DNA of 8,007 bases from Euryarchaeota archaeon UBA53 (GTDB lineage Archaea; Thermoplasmatota; Poseidoniia; Poseidoniales; Poseidoniaceae), in NCBI GenBank assembly GCA_002507425.1, contig DAZU01000030.1, forward strand, positions 1-8,007, written 5' to 3'. Under the pieces are notes generated by a model. The model searched no databases, had not been told where the DNA came from, and was given only the letters and a program-made list of their open reading frames with translations. The position numbers and the translations under genes were made by a program. Positions 1 through 5,999 of the stretch are shown in pieces (the first letter of the stretch is position 1; each line of letters opens with the position of its first letter).

Positions 1-567
1 CAATCTCCAGATCAGGTTGTTGTCCCTAGTGATGGAAAAATACCTGTTGAGATGTGTTTGAATAATGCGTTTCCGATAGACCTGTCAATGGAAAATTCCC
101 ACGTGATGTATAGAATGGTAAAGCCCAGTAGACAACAGTCGGATTTTGGTCCAACCGAATGGTACACTGAAAGTTGGTCTATGGCTGATTTTGAAGTAAT
201 AAAAGGGGAAACTTGCCCACTTCTCAATGAAACAGGTGAGGGATACAAAGTCGTTGCTCACCTTGACGTTAAAGACGATGAAAATGGTTTCCTGCATTAC
301 AAATCTATGATTTCAACTCTTGATGGAACACTGAAAATTGAATATCCTCCATTTTCTCAATATCATGAAATTAAAATAGCGTATAGGGAAGCCTTTGGGA
401 ATGCCTTTGGCTCAACAATCCTGTTCGTGACAGTTGCAGTATTTGTCTGGGGTGGCCTAGGTGTTTGTTTGCGAATGATGATAGATGATCAAGATAGTAT
501 GGATGGTCTGTTGGAACCAATTGATGCAACAGAATTGGTTGAAGCAGAATTGGAGGACTCTTCATGA
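1..567 (+). CDS. C-terminal part of a single-pass membrane protein, function unknown (5' partial)
   Basis: The frame is open from base 1, so the gene starts upstream of the window; 188 residues are visible before the TGA stop. I do not recognise the family. The first ~130 residues are polar with alternating hydrophobic strands and several aromatic residues, reading like an extracytoplasmic beta domain. One hydrophobic stretch follows at about fragment residues 136-160 (STILFVTVAVFVWGGLG), then a short RMM flank and a strongly acidic tail of about 25 residues rich in Asp and Glu. This predicts an outside domain, one membrane helix and an acidic cytoplasmic tail. The stop overlaps the next start by 4 bp (ATGA), and the next gene's ribosome site lies inside this one, so the two are an operon. 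Inference: it may be an accessory or sensor subunit for the symporter. An unrelated membrane protein cannot be excluded. Confidence 0.75.
   Translation, partial: QSPDQVVVPSDGKIPVEMCLNNAFPIDLSMENSHVMYRMVKPSRQQSDFGPTEWYTESWSMADFEVIKGETCPLLNETGEGYKVVAHLDVKDDENGFLHYKSMISTLDGTLKIEYPPFSQYHEIKIAYREAFGNAFGSTILFVTVAVFVWGGLGVCLRMMIDDQDSMDGLLEPIDATELVEAELEDSS
552..556 (+). promoter_or_regulatory. Strong Shine-Dalgarno (GGAGG) for the NSS symporter
   Basis: GGAGG sits 7 nt before the ATG at 564, inside the last codons of the upstream gene. With the 4-bp ATGA overlap this indicates coupled translation of the symporter and fixes its start. Confidence 0.8.
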
Positions 568-2294
568 GTCAATCCGACCAATTTAGCGGTAGAGTAGGTC
601 TTATTTTCGCTTCGATTGGTGCTGCAATCGGGACGGGAAACATTTGGCGATTCCCAAGAATGGTTGGAGCCAATGAAGGCGGAACATTCCTAATTCCTTG
701 GTTATTCTTCCTCTTCGCTTGGTCTATCCCACTCGTGATTGCTGAATTCGCATTGGGTAAGCGTAGTAGAACAGGAACAATCGGGACATTCAGAATATTT
801 GCCGGTAAAAATTTCGCTTGGATGGGTCTTTGGACAGCATGGATATCAACAGCGATTGGATTCTATTATGCAGTCGTTGCAGGTTGGTGTCTCAAATATT
901 TCCAACTTGGTGTCACAAATGGCCTAATTGGCGAAGGGGTGGATACCCAACTTGTCTGGAATGAATTTCTTCAATCCCCAGAGAATGTTATCTTTTTCCA
1001 GTTCCTTGTTATTGCCATAACCTTGCTAGCGATATGGAAGGGTGCGAAGGCGATTGAGAAAGTCAATGTTATCCTGATGATATCACTATTCATATTGTTA
1101 TTCATGTCTCTTGGTCTATCGCTGTGGATGGATATGGCGGACGGAAGCCTCGATGGATTCTTGTTCATGTTCACTGTCAAATGGAGTTCGTTATCAGATC
1201 CAGCGATTTGGATTAACGGGTTATCACAATCAGCATGGTCTTGTTCCGCTGGAATGGGCATGGCTATCACCTATTCAGTTTACATGAGAAAAGATGAGGA
1301 TACAACATTGAATGCTTTTACTATGGGCCTTGCAAATAATTCAATTTCCATCATTGCGGGCTTGACGGTTTTGTCCGCTATATTCGCAGTATCAGAAAAC
1401 CCTCTAGAAACGGTAACAGGTGGTTCTTCAGCAATCACTTTCTTAGCATTGCCAGAAGTTTTCGCACAAGCTCCGGGAGGCGCCACGGGTGCTTGGATAA
1501 TGATGTCAGGGTTTTTCCTAGCACTTTCCTTTGCAGCACTTACGTCAATGATTTCTACTGTTGAATTGTGTGTGAGAAACTTTGTCGATCACGGATACGA
1601 GAGAGAAAAATCAGTTTTGTTAACTTCGATTGCAATCTTAATATTCGGTCTTCCTTCTGCGGTTGTCTGGATTTCAATTGCACCCGATGGAACAGCGTTC
1701 CCACAATTCCTTGAAGTACAAGATCACATATGGGGATATGGACTAATGTTTAGCGGATTGTTCATTGCTTTTACAATATGGAAATACGGATACCAAAAGT
1801 GGCGCCATCAAGTCGCTGAAGGTGAAGCACCTCCCGGATTACAGGGATACTTTGGTATTGGTGTTTCTGCATTCCGTGATGATTTTATTAACACAGGTGA
1901 TAATGATATCTGGATTGGTAGGTGGTGGGATATACTGATGTATTTGGCATTCCCATTCCTGTTCTCAGTATTGATAATTTCATACTTTGGTGATATGATA
2001 GCAAACACCCCGAATGTATGGGACCCGTCTAATCCCAATGGAATTACGATAATATTGTTATTCTGGGGCATAGTTGCAATCGGTTTCATTGCTTTCAACC
2101 GGAAGCTGGTTCAAAGGCCGCTCTTCAGGAATATTCCCGAAGGCGCAGATGTGGACATTTCCATGTTACCCGGCGGAAAAGACGAGTTGATCGTAGAAGT
2201 TGGTGAGTATCCCCCTGGATGGGAACATCTAGCAAAAAGGCATTCGAAATTGGTAGAACTTGAGCCGTTATATGTTGATTTGAATTCTGACTGA
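564..2294 (+). CDS. Neurotransmitter:sodium symporter (NSS/SNF) family transporter
   Basis: This is a predicted Na+-coupled importer of amino acids or similar small organic solutes in the cytoplasmic membrane. It is 576 aa. The TM1 signature is clear (GAAIGTGNIWRFPRM, residues 19-33), followed by NEGGTFLIPW. About twelve hydrophobic helices are visible, near 10-33, 41-64, 84-113, 141-159, 167-189, 216-241, 258-276, 308-334, 350-373, 389-406, 455-476 and 493-511. By hand alignment with LeuT as I remember it, the ligands look kept: N26 (LeuT N27), Y102 (Y108), S226 and S228 in the TM6 break (T254, S256), N250 (N286) and T327/S328 of the Na2 site (T354/S355). The TM7 position equivalent to LeuT E290 reads as M254. 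A C-terminal cytoplasmic tail of ~65 residues follows TM12. The start is fixed by GGAGG and the overlap with the upstream gene. Substrate is not predictable from this sequence. Confidence 0.95.
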   Translation: MSQSDQFSGRVGLIFASIGAAIGTGNIWRFPRMVGANEGGTFLIPWLFFLFAWSIPLVIAEFALGKRSRTGTIGTFRIFAGKNFAWMGLWTAWISTAIGFYYAVVAGWCLKYFQLGVTNGLIGEGVDTQLVWNEFLQSPENVIFFQFLVIAITLLAIWKGAKAIEKVNVILMISLFILLFMSLGLSLWMDMADGSLDGFLFMFTVKWSSLSDPAIWINGLSQSAWSCSAGMGMAITYSVYMRKDEDTTLNAFTMGLANNSISIIAGLTVLSAIFAVSENPLETVTGGSSAITFLALPEVFAQAPGGATGAWIMMSGFFLALSFAALTSMISTVELCVRNFVDHGYEREKSVLLTSIAILIFGLPSAVVWISIAPDGTAFPQFLEVQDHIWGYGLMFSGLFIAFTIWKYGYQKWRHQVAEGEAPPGLQGYFGIGVSAFRDDFINTGDNDIWIGRWWDILMYLAFPFLFSVLIISYFGDMIANTPNVWDPSNPNGITIILLFWGIVAIGFIAFNRKLVQRPLFRNIPEGADVDISMLPGGKDELIVEVGEYPPGWEHLAKRHSKLVELEPLYVDLNSD

Positions 2295-2322
2295 AAGTAG
2301 ATAATCTGGAAAATCTCAACTA

Positions 2323-2336
2323 CACTGGAAACAGTG
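2323..2336 (+). other. Short hairpin with GAAA tetraloop between the symporter and hisS
   Basis: CACTG (2323-2327) and CAGTG (2332-2336) pair perfectly around a GAAA loop, which fits the stable GNRA class. It lies 28 nt past the symporter stop. No T-run follows, so it is not a classical intrinsic terminator; it could be a 3'-end or processing structure. A 5-bp stem can also arise by chance. Confidence 0.35.
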
Positions 2337-2347
2337 CATCTTTGCGT

Positions 2348-2358
2348 CGGATTATCCG
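2348..2358. promoter_or_regulatory. Small inverted repeat with AT-rich core upstream of hisS
   Basis: CGGAT and ATCCG are perfect inverted arms around one T, 35 bp before the likely hisS ATG. The AT core could be part of a weak TATA element or an operator. It is short, and no second copy is seen nearby. Confidence 0.2.
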
Positions 2359-2393
2359 TTGAAGTGAAATGCCCGATGCTCTTCGTGGCGAAC

Positions 2394-3713
2394 ATGGTGC
2401 AAAGGCCGCGCGGAACTAGGGACTTCATTCCCAGTGTGATGAATAGGCGTTTAGCATTTGAAAATTTGCTGGAATCAAAGGCAATATCTCATGGTTTCAA
2501 ACGTATACAAACTCCGATATTTGAATCGCTCGATCTGTTTACTGCAAAGTCAGGTCCGGGCGTAATTAAACAATTATACGCATTCCAAGATAAATCGGAT
2601 AGAGCACTAACACTGAGACCCGAATTAACCGCTCCTGTAATGCGAATGATAAGTGAAGAGATGCGTTCTTCTCCAAAACCTCTCCGACTTTCCTATTTTG
2701 GTCAATGCTTCAGATATGAAGAATCAAAGAAGGGAAGGTATCGAGAATTCTTTCAATATGGGGTTGAGTTAATCGGTGCAAGCGGTCCTCTAGCAGAAGC
2801 AGAAGTTGTGTCCTTAGCTATTGGAATGCTTGAGGAATGCGGACTACTAGATTATGAGGTTAGGATAGGGCATGTTGGCATCCTCAGAGATATTCTCACT
2901 GGAATTGGGCTTTCGGAACAAGGTGAACCAGAATCTCCTGTCGCTAAAGCTATGAGATATCTCGACAAGACCGACTGGGATGGGCTTTCAGAATTATTTT
3001 CAGGCAATAATATCGATACAAATTTTGTTGAAGAACTGCAAAAGCTCTCAAGTTTAAATGGAGGAATTGAGACTTTAGAATCAGCCAGAGAAATCCTATC
3101 AAGGCTTGAAATATCACATGAATCTCTTGATGAATTAGCTTCTCTGTTGTTATCTTTACAACATCTTGCTCCTACTCCTCCATCTTTGAAAGTCAACCTT
3201 TGTGTTGCTCGTGGGCTTGATTATTACACCGGTATGGTTTTCGAGGTAAATGTTGAGGAATTAGGAGGAGAAGGACAAGTTCTAGGGGGCGGCTCTTACA
3301 AATTACTGCACTTATTCGGTCTTGAAGATCTCGACCCGTGTTGTGGTTTTGGACTTGGCTTTGATAGAGTGCTGTTGGCCTTAGAGGCTCAGGCCGACCG
3401 AGTGGGTCGACAAGAGGTAGTTCCTGGAGAAACGCCTTCTCCTAGCACGCTCGTGCTGCCTTTCAAAATAGAATCAAATGCAGTATTATCTGTCGTTAAA
3501 GAACTCCGATTAGCCGGTAAAAGTGTTGAACTCGATTTGCGTGGTAAGAACATAGGCAAATCACTTGATTGGGCATCAAAGAATGGCTTCACTTCCGTTG
3601 TGATTATTGGACCTCAAGATCTTGATAACAATCAATGCAGTATCAAGAATTTGGTAAATGGCGAGCAAAATACAGTAGCTCTAAATTCAAGTTCGATCAT
3701 CGATTTCCTGTGA
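2394..3713 (+). CDS. hisS: Histidyl-tRNA synthetase (class II)
   Basis: It charges tRNA-His with histidine using ATP, in the cytoplasm, and is probably a homodimer. From the chosen ATG it is 439 aa, normal for the family. Landmarks in order: QRPRGTRDF at residues 3-11; TLRPELTAP at 73-81; motif 2 FRYEESKKGRYREFF at 106-120; the histidine-binding ARGLDYYTGMVFE at 272-284, containing the catalytic-type Arg; GGGSYKLLHLFG at 298-309, where bacterial enzymes usually have GGGRYD; motif 3 GFGLGFDRV at 318-326; and an anticodon-binding domain from about 352 to the end. The frame is open upstream to a GTG at 2334, but those 20 extra residues (Cys-containing and hydrophobic) are not expected, whereas homologues begin just before RPRGTRDF. 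An ATG at 2376 is the alternative. No clear ribosome site is seen, so the mRNA may be leaderless or short-leadered. Its last 27 bp overlap the convergent gene. Confidence 0.95.
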   Translation: MVQRPRGTRDFIPSVMNRRLAFENLLESKAISHGFKRIQTPIFESLDLFTAKSGPGVIKQLYAFQDKSDRALTLRPELTAPVMRMISEEMRSSPKPLRLSYFGQCFRYEESKKGRYREFFQYGVELIGASGPLAEAEVVSLAIGMLEECGLLDYEVRIGHVGILRDILTGIGLSEQGEPESPVAKAMRYLDKTDWDGLSELFSGNNIDTNFVEELQKLSSLNGGIETLESAREILSRLEISHESLDELASLLLSLQHLAPTPPSLKVNLCVARGLDYYTGMVFEVNVEELGGEGQVLGGGSYKLLHLFGLEDLDPCCGFGLGFDRVLLALEAQADRVGRQEVVPGETPSPSTLVLPFKIESNAVLSVVKELRLAGKSVELDLRGKNIGKSLDWASKNGFTSVVIIGPQDLDNNQCSIKNLVNGEQNTVALNSSSIIDFL

Positions 3714-4538
3714 TTCTTCTCTGTTTGGAAGATAGACGGCAGCAAGCGTCATCGTTGCAATAGCGGCCATAAACAAGAACCCAGGTTGTTCTTCTGAAGT
3801 CGGCATTCCATCTTCGCCTGCTTGGAATGATTCGTCCCATGATTCTGGATTGATTGGCAACTCAACCCTAGTATTGCCATCTCCAGATAGTCTAATCGAG
3901 AAGTTAGCGATCTCTCCAGTTACCGTTCCTGGAATGATACCTTGTTGCCTATCGCCCTTGACCTTCATTTCAATTTGAATCGATGGATTTGCAGTAGATG
4001 AATCCCAGAGGGTTTGTTCTTCCGTAATTCTGTGTGTAATGGTAATAGGGTTCCAGCCAGTTGAAACTTGTGGCACGTGCTGGCGAACGATTGCAGTAGC
4101 GCCAGCCCACAAGGTGACATTCAATTCTTCGCAGTCATTCGTGCATGGTCCGTCATTGTTATTGTTGGTCCAGTCGCCTTCGACATAGATGTTTAGAACA
4201 ATTCTAACCTCACCATCGGCAGTCATATTCATCCTTTTATTGAGTTGCGGATTCATAGAGAATCTTTCATCAATATTGATCACGCCCTGGGTTTTCTCTT
4301 GTGAATACATATTATCAGCAGCATTATCGGTTTCGTTTTGATTGAAGTGAGACCAGAAGGTAGATTGTCCGTTTGACCAAAGGTATAGTATGGTCTGATT
4401 CGCACACGGTTGCTCAGGGTCTTCCATACATGGATCCATGTTCTGTTCTTCATCTTGCATGGCGACAGTGGTTCCGCCAACGACTGGAACGCTGACCAAA
4501 ATCGCTAACAAAATTGCCAAAGCACTACGTCCTCGCAT
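3687..4538 (-). CDS. Secreted Asn-rich protein with PGF-type C-terminal membrane anchor, unknown function
   Basis: This is a 283-aa predicted exported protein. The N-terminus is a signal peptide (MRGRSALAILLAILVSVPVVGG, cleavage perhaps near 22-27). The body is beta-rich with no family I can name. It has four cysteines (37, 45, 132, 136), which could form disulfides or bind metal, and several N-glycosylation sequons (N47-Q-T, N69-E-T, N104-M-T, N140-V-T, N212-F-S). An acidic linker leads to PGF at 252-254, a hydrophobic segment to about 270 and then NREE. This resembles the PGF-CTERM signal handled by archaeosortase A, but here the sequence continues 10 acidic residues beyond the Arg. It lies 47 bp after ftsZ on the same strand with a weak AAGGA 6 nt before its ATG, so it is probably co-transcribed with ftsZ. 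A role in envelope or division is inference only. Confidence 0.85.
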   Translation of the reverse strand: MRGRSALAILLAILVSVPVVGGTTVAMQDEEQNMDPCMEDPEQPCANQTILYLWSNGQSTFWSHFNQNETDNAADNMYSQEKTQGVINIDERFSMNPQLNKRMNMTADGEVRIVLNIYVEGDWTNNNNDGPCTNDCEELNVTLWAGATAIVRQHVPQVSTGWNPITITHRITEEQTLWDSSTANPSIQIEMKVKGDRQQGIIPGTVTGEIANFSIRLSGDGNTRVELPINPESWDESFQAGEDGMPTSEEQPGFLFMAAIATMTLAAVYLPNREESQEIDDRT

Positions 4539-4585
4539 AGTGTATCCTTAACACCGGTGTAATTTGGATGTTACTATTAGATTGA
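4539..4585 (-). promoter_or_regulatory. ftsZ-distal intergenic region with possible promoter and a 10-bp palindrome
   Basis: In this 47-bp gap, ACACCGGTGT (4551-4560) is a perfect palindrome. On the minus strand the AT-rich CCAAATTA around 4562-4569 would be a weak TATA box for a near-leaderless transcript starting by 4538. The palindrome would then sit between TATA and the start site, a typical place for a repressor site. A weak AAGGA ribosome site precedes the ATG, so read-through from ftsZ is equally possible. Confidence 0.35.
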
Positions 4586-4593
4586 CTAGTCAA
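4582..4593. repeat. 12-bp perfect palindrome over the ftsZ stop codon
   Basis: TTGACTAGTCAA reads the same on both strands and contains the ftsZ stop (CTA on plus = TAG on minus, 4586-4588). It could be an operator half-pair or a short mRNA fold. It partly encodes the C-terminal Phe-Asp, so chance is a real alternative. Confidence 0.4.
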
Positions 4594-5779
4594 AACGCTG
4601 GAATCCAACCGAGCCACCAGCACGTCCCTTTGACTTAGTAAGTCTAAGCATATCTCCTAATTTGTCGGGAGCCATTTGTGGATTATTCATTTCCATACCG
4701 CCAACACCCGTGATGATTGCCATCACTTTGATTGTATCACCAAATCCGGGATCTTGTCTTGCCCCCCATATCACGTTGGCCTCGTCACTTACGTTAGCTG
4801 TCATCAAATCTACGACCTGTGAGGCATTCTCAAGTGTCATGTATTTTCCACCTGTAACGTGAATCAGAACTCCGGTTGCTCCGGATATATCCACATCAAG
4901 CAATGGATGGTTGAGCGCTTCATGAACAACCTCTTCAGGACCTCTATCGCTCTCACCATAGAGCATCATAGTAACACCACCGTCGGACATTACGGCCCTC
5001 ACGTCTGCGAAATCGAGATTAATCAGTGAAGGCAAGGTGATTGTTTCAACAATACCCTTGACAATCTCAGCAACTAATTGGTCCATAATTGAGAATGCTT
5101 CATCAAGGGGGAGATTTGGCACGAAATGTAGAAGACGGTTGTTGTCTAAAACCAATACAGCATCCGCAACCTGTCTCAAACTTTCAAGCCCCTCAAGAGC
5201 TCGATTCATTCTCTGTCGTCTCTCAACATGGAAAGGTGTTGTAACTATTCCAACAACTAAAGCCCCGGCTTTTTTTGCCTCATCAGCAACGATAGGGCAT
5301 ATTCCAGTTCCAGAGCCTCCGCCCAACCCACTAGCGATAAACACCAAATCTGCACCGGTGACAATTCTCTGAATCATTTCTCTTCCAGCTTCTGCGCATC
5401 TTCTACCAGTTCCCGGATCTCCACCTGCTCCAAGTCCTCGTGTAATGTGCCTTCCGACCAGCAACTTTTGCAATGCTCTTGTGTGGTCCAAGTGCTGTTT
5501 ATCTGTGTTGATTGCAACTGTAATCGCGCCTTCAACTCCAAGATGTGTAATTCGATTTAGCGTGTTATTTCCTGATCCGCCACATCCTACGATTAAGATA
5601 CGAGGATTAGGCACTCCAAAGGAGCCCATCTCATCGTCTAGTAGTGCGGTAGAGCCTTTTCCTATGGCCTCTTGAGCGAGAGAAGCAACCATGTCATTCA
5701 ACGATTGGTCTCCTGGCCTTGTTGTGCGTGCTCCTTCGGGTCCCATCCCTACGCCTCCGTGAAATGCAAGGCTGTTCAT
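4586..5779 (-). CDS. ftsZ: Cell division protein FtsZ (archaeal type)
   Basis: This is a tubulin-superfamily GTPase that polymerises into the division ring at the inner membrane face. It is 397 aa. An N-terminal extension of ~55 residues, partly helical, precedes the GTP-binding core ILIVGCGGSGNNTLNRI (61-77) and INTDKQHL (90-97). The tubulin signature GLGGGSGTG is at 151-159. The T7 synergy loop NLDFADV at 254-260 carries D256 and D259, which complete the neighbour's GTPase site, so polymerisation-linked hydrolysis is expected. The C-terminal domain contains SPLL-like HPLLDVDISGATGVLIHV. The tail is short and ends GGSVGFQRFD, unlike the LTGIPKI end I recall for Methanocaldococcus FtsZ1; it may dock a membrane anchor such as SepF. 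I cannot assign FtsZ1 or FtsZ2 with confidence; NLDFADVR leans to FtsZ2. The start is ambiguous between ATG 5779 and ATG 5746 (Met12). It leads the minus-strand pair with the secreted protein. Confidence 0.97.
   Translation of the reverse strand: MNSLAFHGGVGMGPEGARTTRPGDQSLNDMVASLAQEAIGKGSTALLDDEMGSFGVPNPRILIVGCGGSGNNTLNRITHLGVEGAITVAINTDKQHLDHTRALQKLLVGRHITRGLGAGGDPGTGRRCAEAGREMIQRIVTGADLVFIASGLGGGSGTGICPIVADEAKKAGALVVGIVTTPFHVERRQRMNRALEGLESLRQVADAVLVLDNNRLLHFVPNLPLDEAFSIMDQLVAEIVKGIVETITLPSLINLDFADVRAVMSDGGVTMMLYGESDRGPEEVVHEALNHPLLDVDISGATGVLIHVTGGKYMTLENASQVVDLMTANVSDEANVIWGARQDPGFGDTIKVMAIITGVGGMEMNNPQMAPDKLGDMLRLTKSKGRAGGSVGFQRFD
5754..5758 (-). promoter_or_regulatory. Internal Shine-Dalgarno suggesting an alternative ftsZ start at Met12
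   Basis: On the minus strand GGAGG lies 7 nt before the in-frame ATG at 5744-5746, the same spacing as the symporter's ribosome site. No such site precedes ATG 5779. Minus-strand TTAATAG (5783-5789) would be at a suitable distance as a TATA box for a transcript starting near 5760. The true FtsZ may thus be 386 aa. Confidence 0.45.
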
Positions 5780-5862
5780 TTCACTATTAACCGTGATGCT
5801 TGAGAAGACCCGTCGCGAGCCTATTTTGCGACCCTAAATTTTGCTCCACTTTGGTCTGAAGA
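5780..5862 (-). promoter_or_regulatory. Candidate ftsZ promoter region with a GTCGC/GCGAC inverted repeat
   Basis: The ftsZ/tRNA-Tyr divergent spacer holds a minus-strand AT-rich box (CAAAATAG, 5821-5828) that would place transcription start about 20 nt before ATG 5779. It lies in the loop of an inverted repeat, GTCGC (5812-5816) with GCGAC (5828-5832). A second AT-rich box (TTAATAG, 5783-5789) would suit the Met12 start. Neither is decisive. Confidence 0.3.
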
Positions 5863-5863
5863 A

Positions 5864-5871
5864 TTGATATA
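5864..5871 (+). promoter_or_regulatory. TATA box of the tRNA-Tyr gene
   Basis: TTGATATA is centred about 27 bp before the first base of the mature tRNA, the usual archaeal spacing from TATA box to start. This implies a pre-tRNA with almost no 5' leader. Confidence 0.6.
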
Positions 5872-5872
5872 C

Positions 5873-5900
5873 GCGAGGCTGGTCGCAGACCTTGCCTCGC
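5873..5900 (+). other. Imperfect dyad pairing the tRNA-Tyr leader with its acceptor 5' strand
   Basis: GCGAGG (5873-5878) is the exact inverted partner of CCTCGC (5895-5900, tRNA positions 1-6). Between them GGTC (5881-5884) pairs with GACC (5888-5891) around GCA. The result is a 10-bp stem broken by a CT/TTG internal loop. If transcribed it would compete with the acceptor stem; if not, it is a dyad between TATA and start. Confidence 0.5.
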
Positions 5901-5998
5901 TTAGCTCAGTTGGTAGAGCACCTGGCTGTAGTTGGAAAAATCCAAACGTCTCAGCAGACACCAGGGTGTCCCCAGTTCAAGTCTGGGAGCGGGGACCA
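5895..5998 (+). tRNA. tRNA-Tyr (anticodon GTA) with a 28-nt intron and encoded CCA
   Basis: The acceptor stem is CCTCGC T (5895-5901) with AGCGGGG (5988-5994), including one T-G pair. It starts C1-G72, the identity pair of archaeal and eukaryotic tRNA-Tyr, with discriminator A73 (5995) and an encoded CCA (5996-5998). The D arm is GCTC/GAGC around AGTTGGTA. The anticodon stem CCTGG (5921-5925)/CCAGG (5961-5965) closes the spliced loop CTGTAGA with anticodon GTA at 5928-5930, reading TAC and TAT. The variable loop is GTGTC and the T arm CCCAG-TTCAAGT-CTGGG. All stems pair, so the tRNA should be functional after splicing. It is transcribed toward the EF-hand gene, whose stop codon begins two bases past the CCA. 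No T-rich terminator is obvious downstream. Confidence 0.97.
5932..5959 (+). other. tRNA-Tyr intron (canonical 37/38 position, bulge-helix-bulge)
   Basis: This is a 28-nt archaeal tRNA intron removed by the splicing endonuclease. The central 4-bp helix is CTGT (5926-5929) with GCAG (5954-5957). Three-nt bulges AGT (5930-5932) and ACA (5958-5960) flank it. Cutting after the second base of each bulge gives the exact exon ends G37 and A38. The inner helix is only T-A, G-C and G-T. The intron can instead form its own hairpins: TTGG/CCAA (5932-5935/5942-5945) and GTCT/AGAC (5948-5951/5956-5959). Confidence 0.92.
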
Positions 5999-5999
5999 A

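Noticed and set aside
2334..2393. 20-residue N-terminal extension of HisS from a GTG start
   Set aside because: Homologues begin right before RPRGTRDF, the extension does not look like a domain, and ATG 2394 fits the family length.
971..2428. Minus-strand open frames under the symporter and at the start of hisS
   Set aside because: They are antisense to conserved transmembrane and synthetase sequence, with no ribosome sites or recognisable motifs.
4662..5675. Plus-strand open frames inside ftsZ (4662-4862, 5037-5372, 5445-5675)
   Set aside because: These are antisense shadows of a highly conserved gene, with no start signals and low-complexity Ser/Pro/Thr translations.
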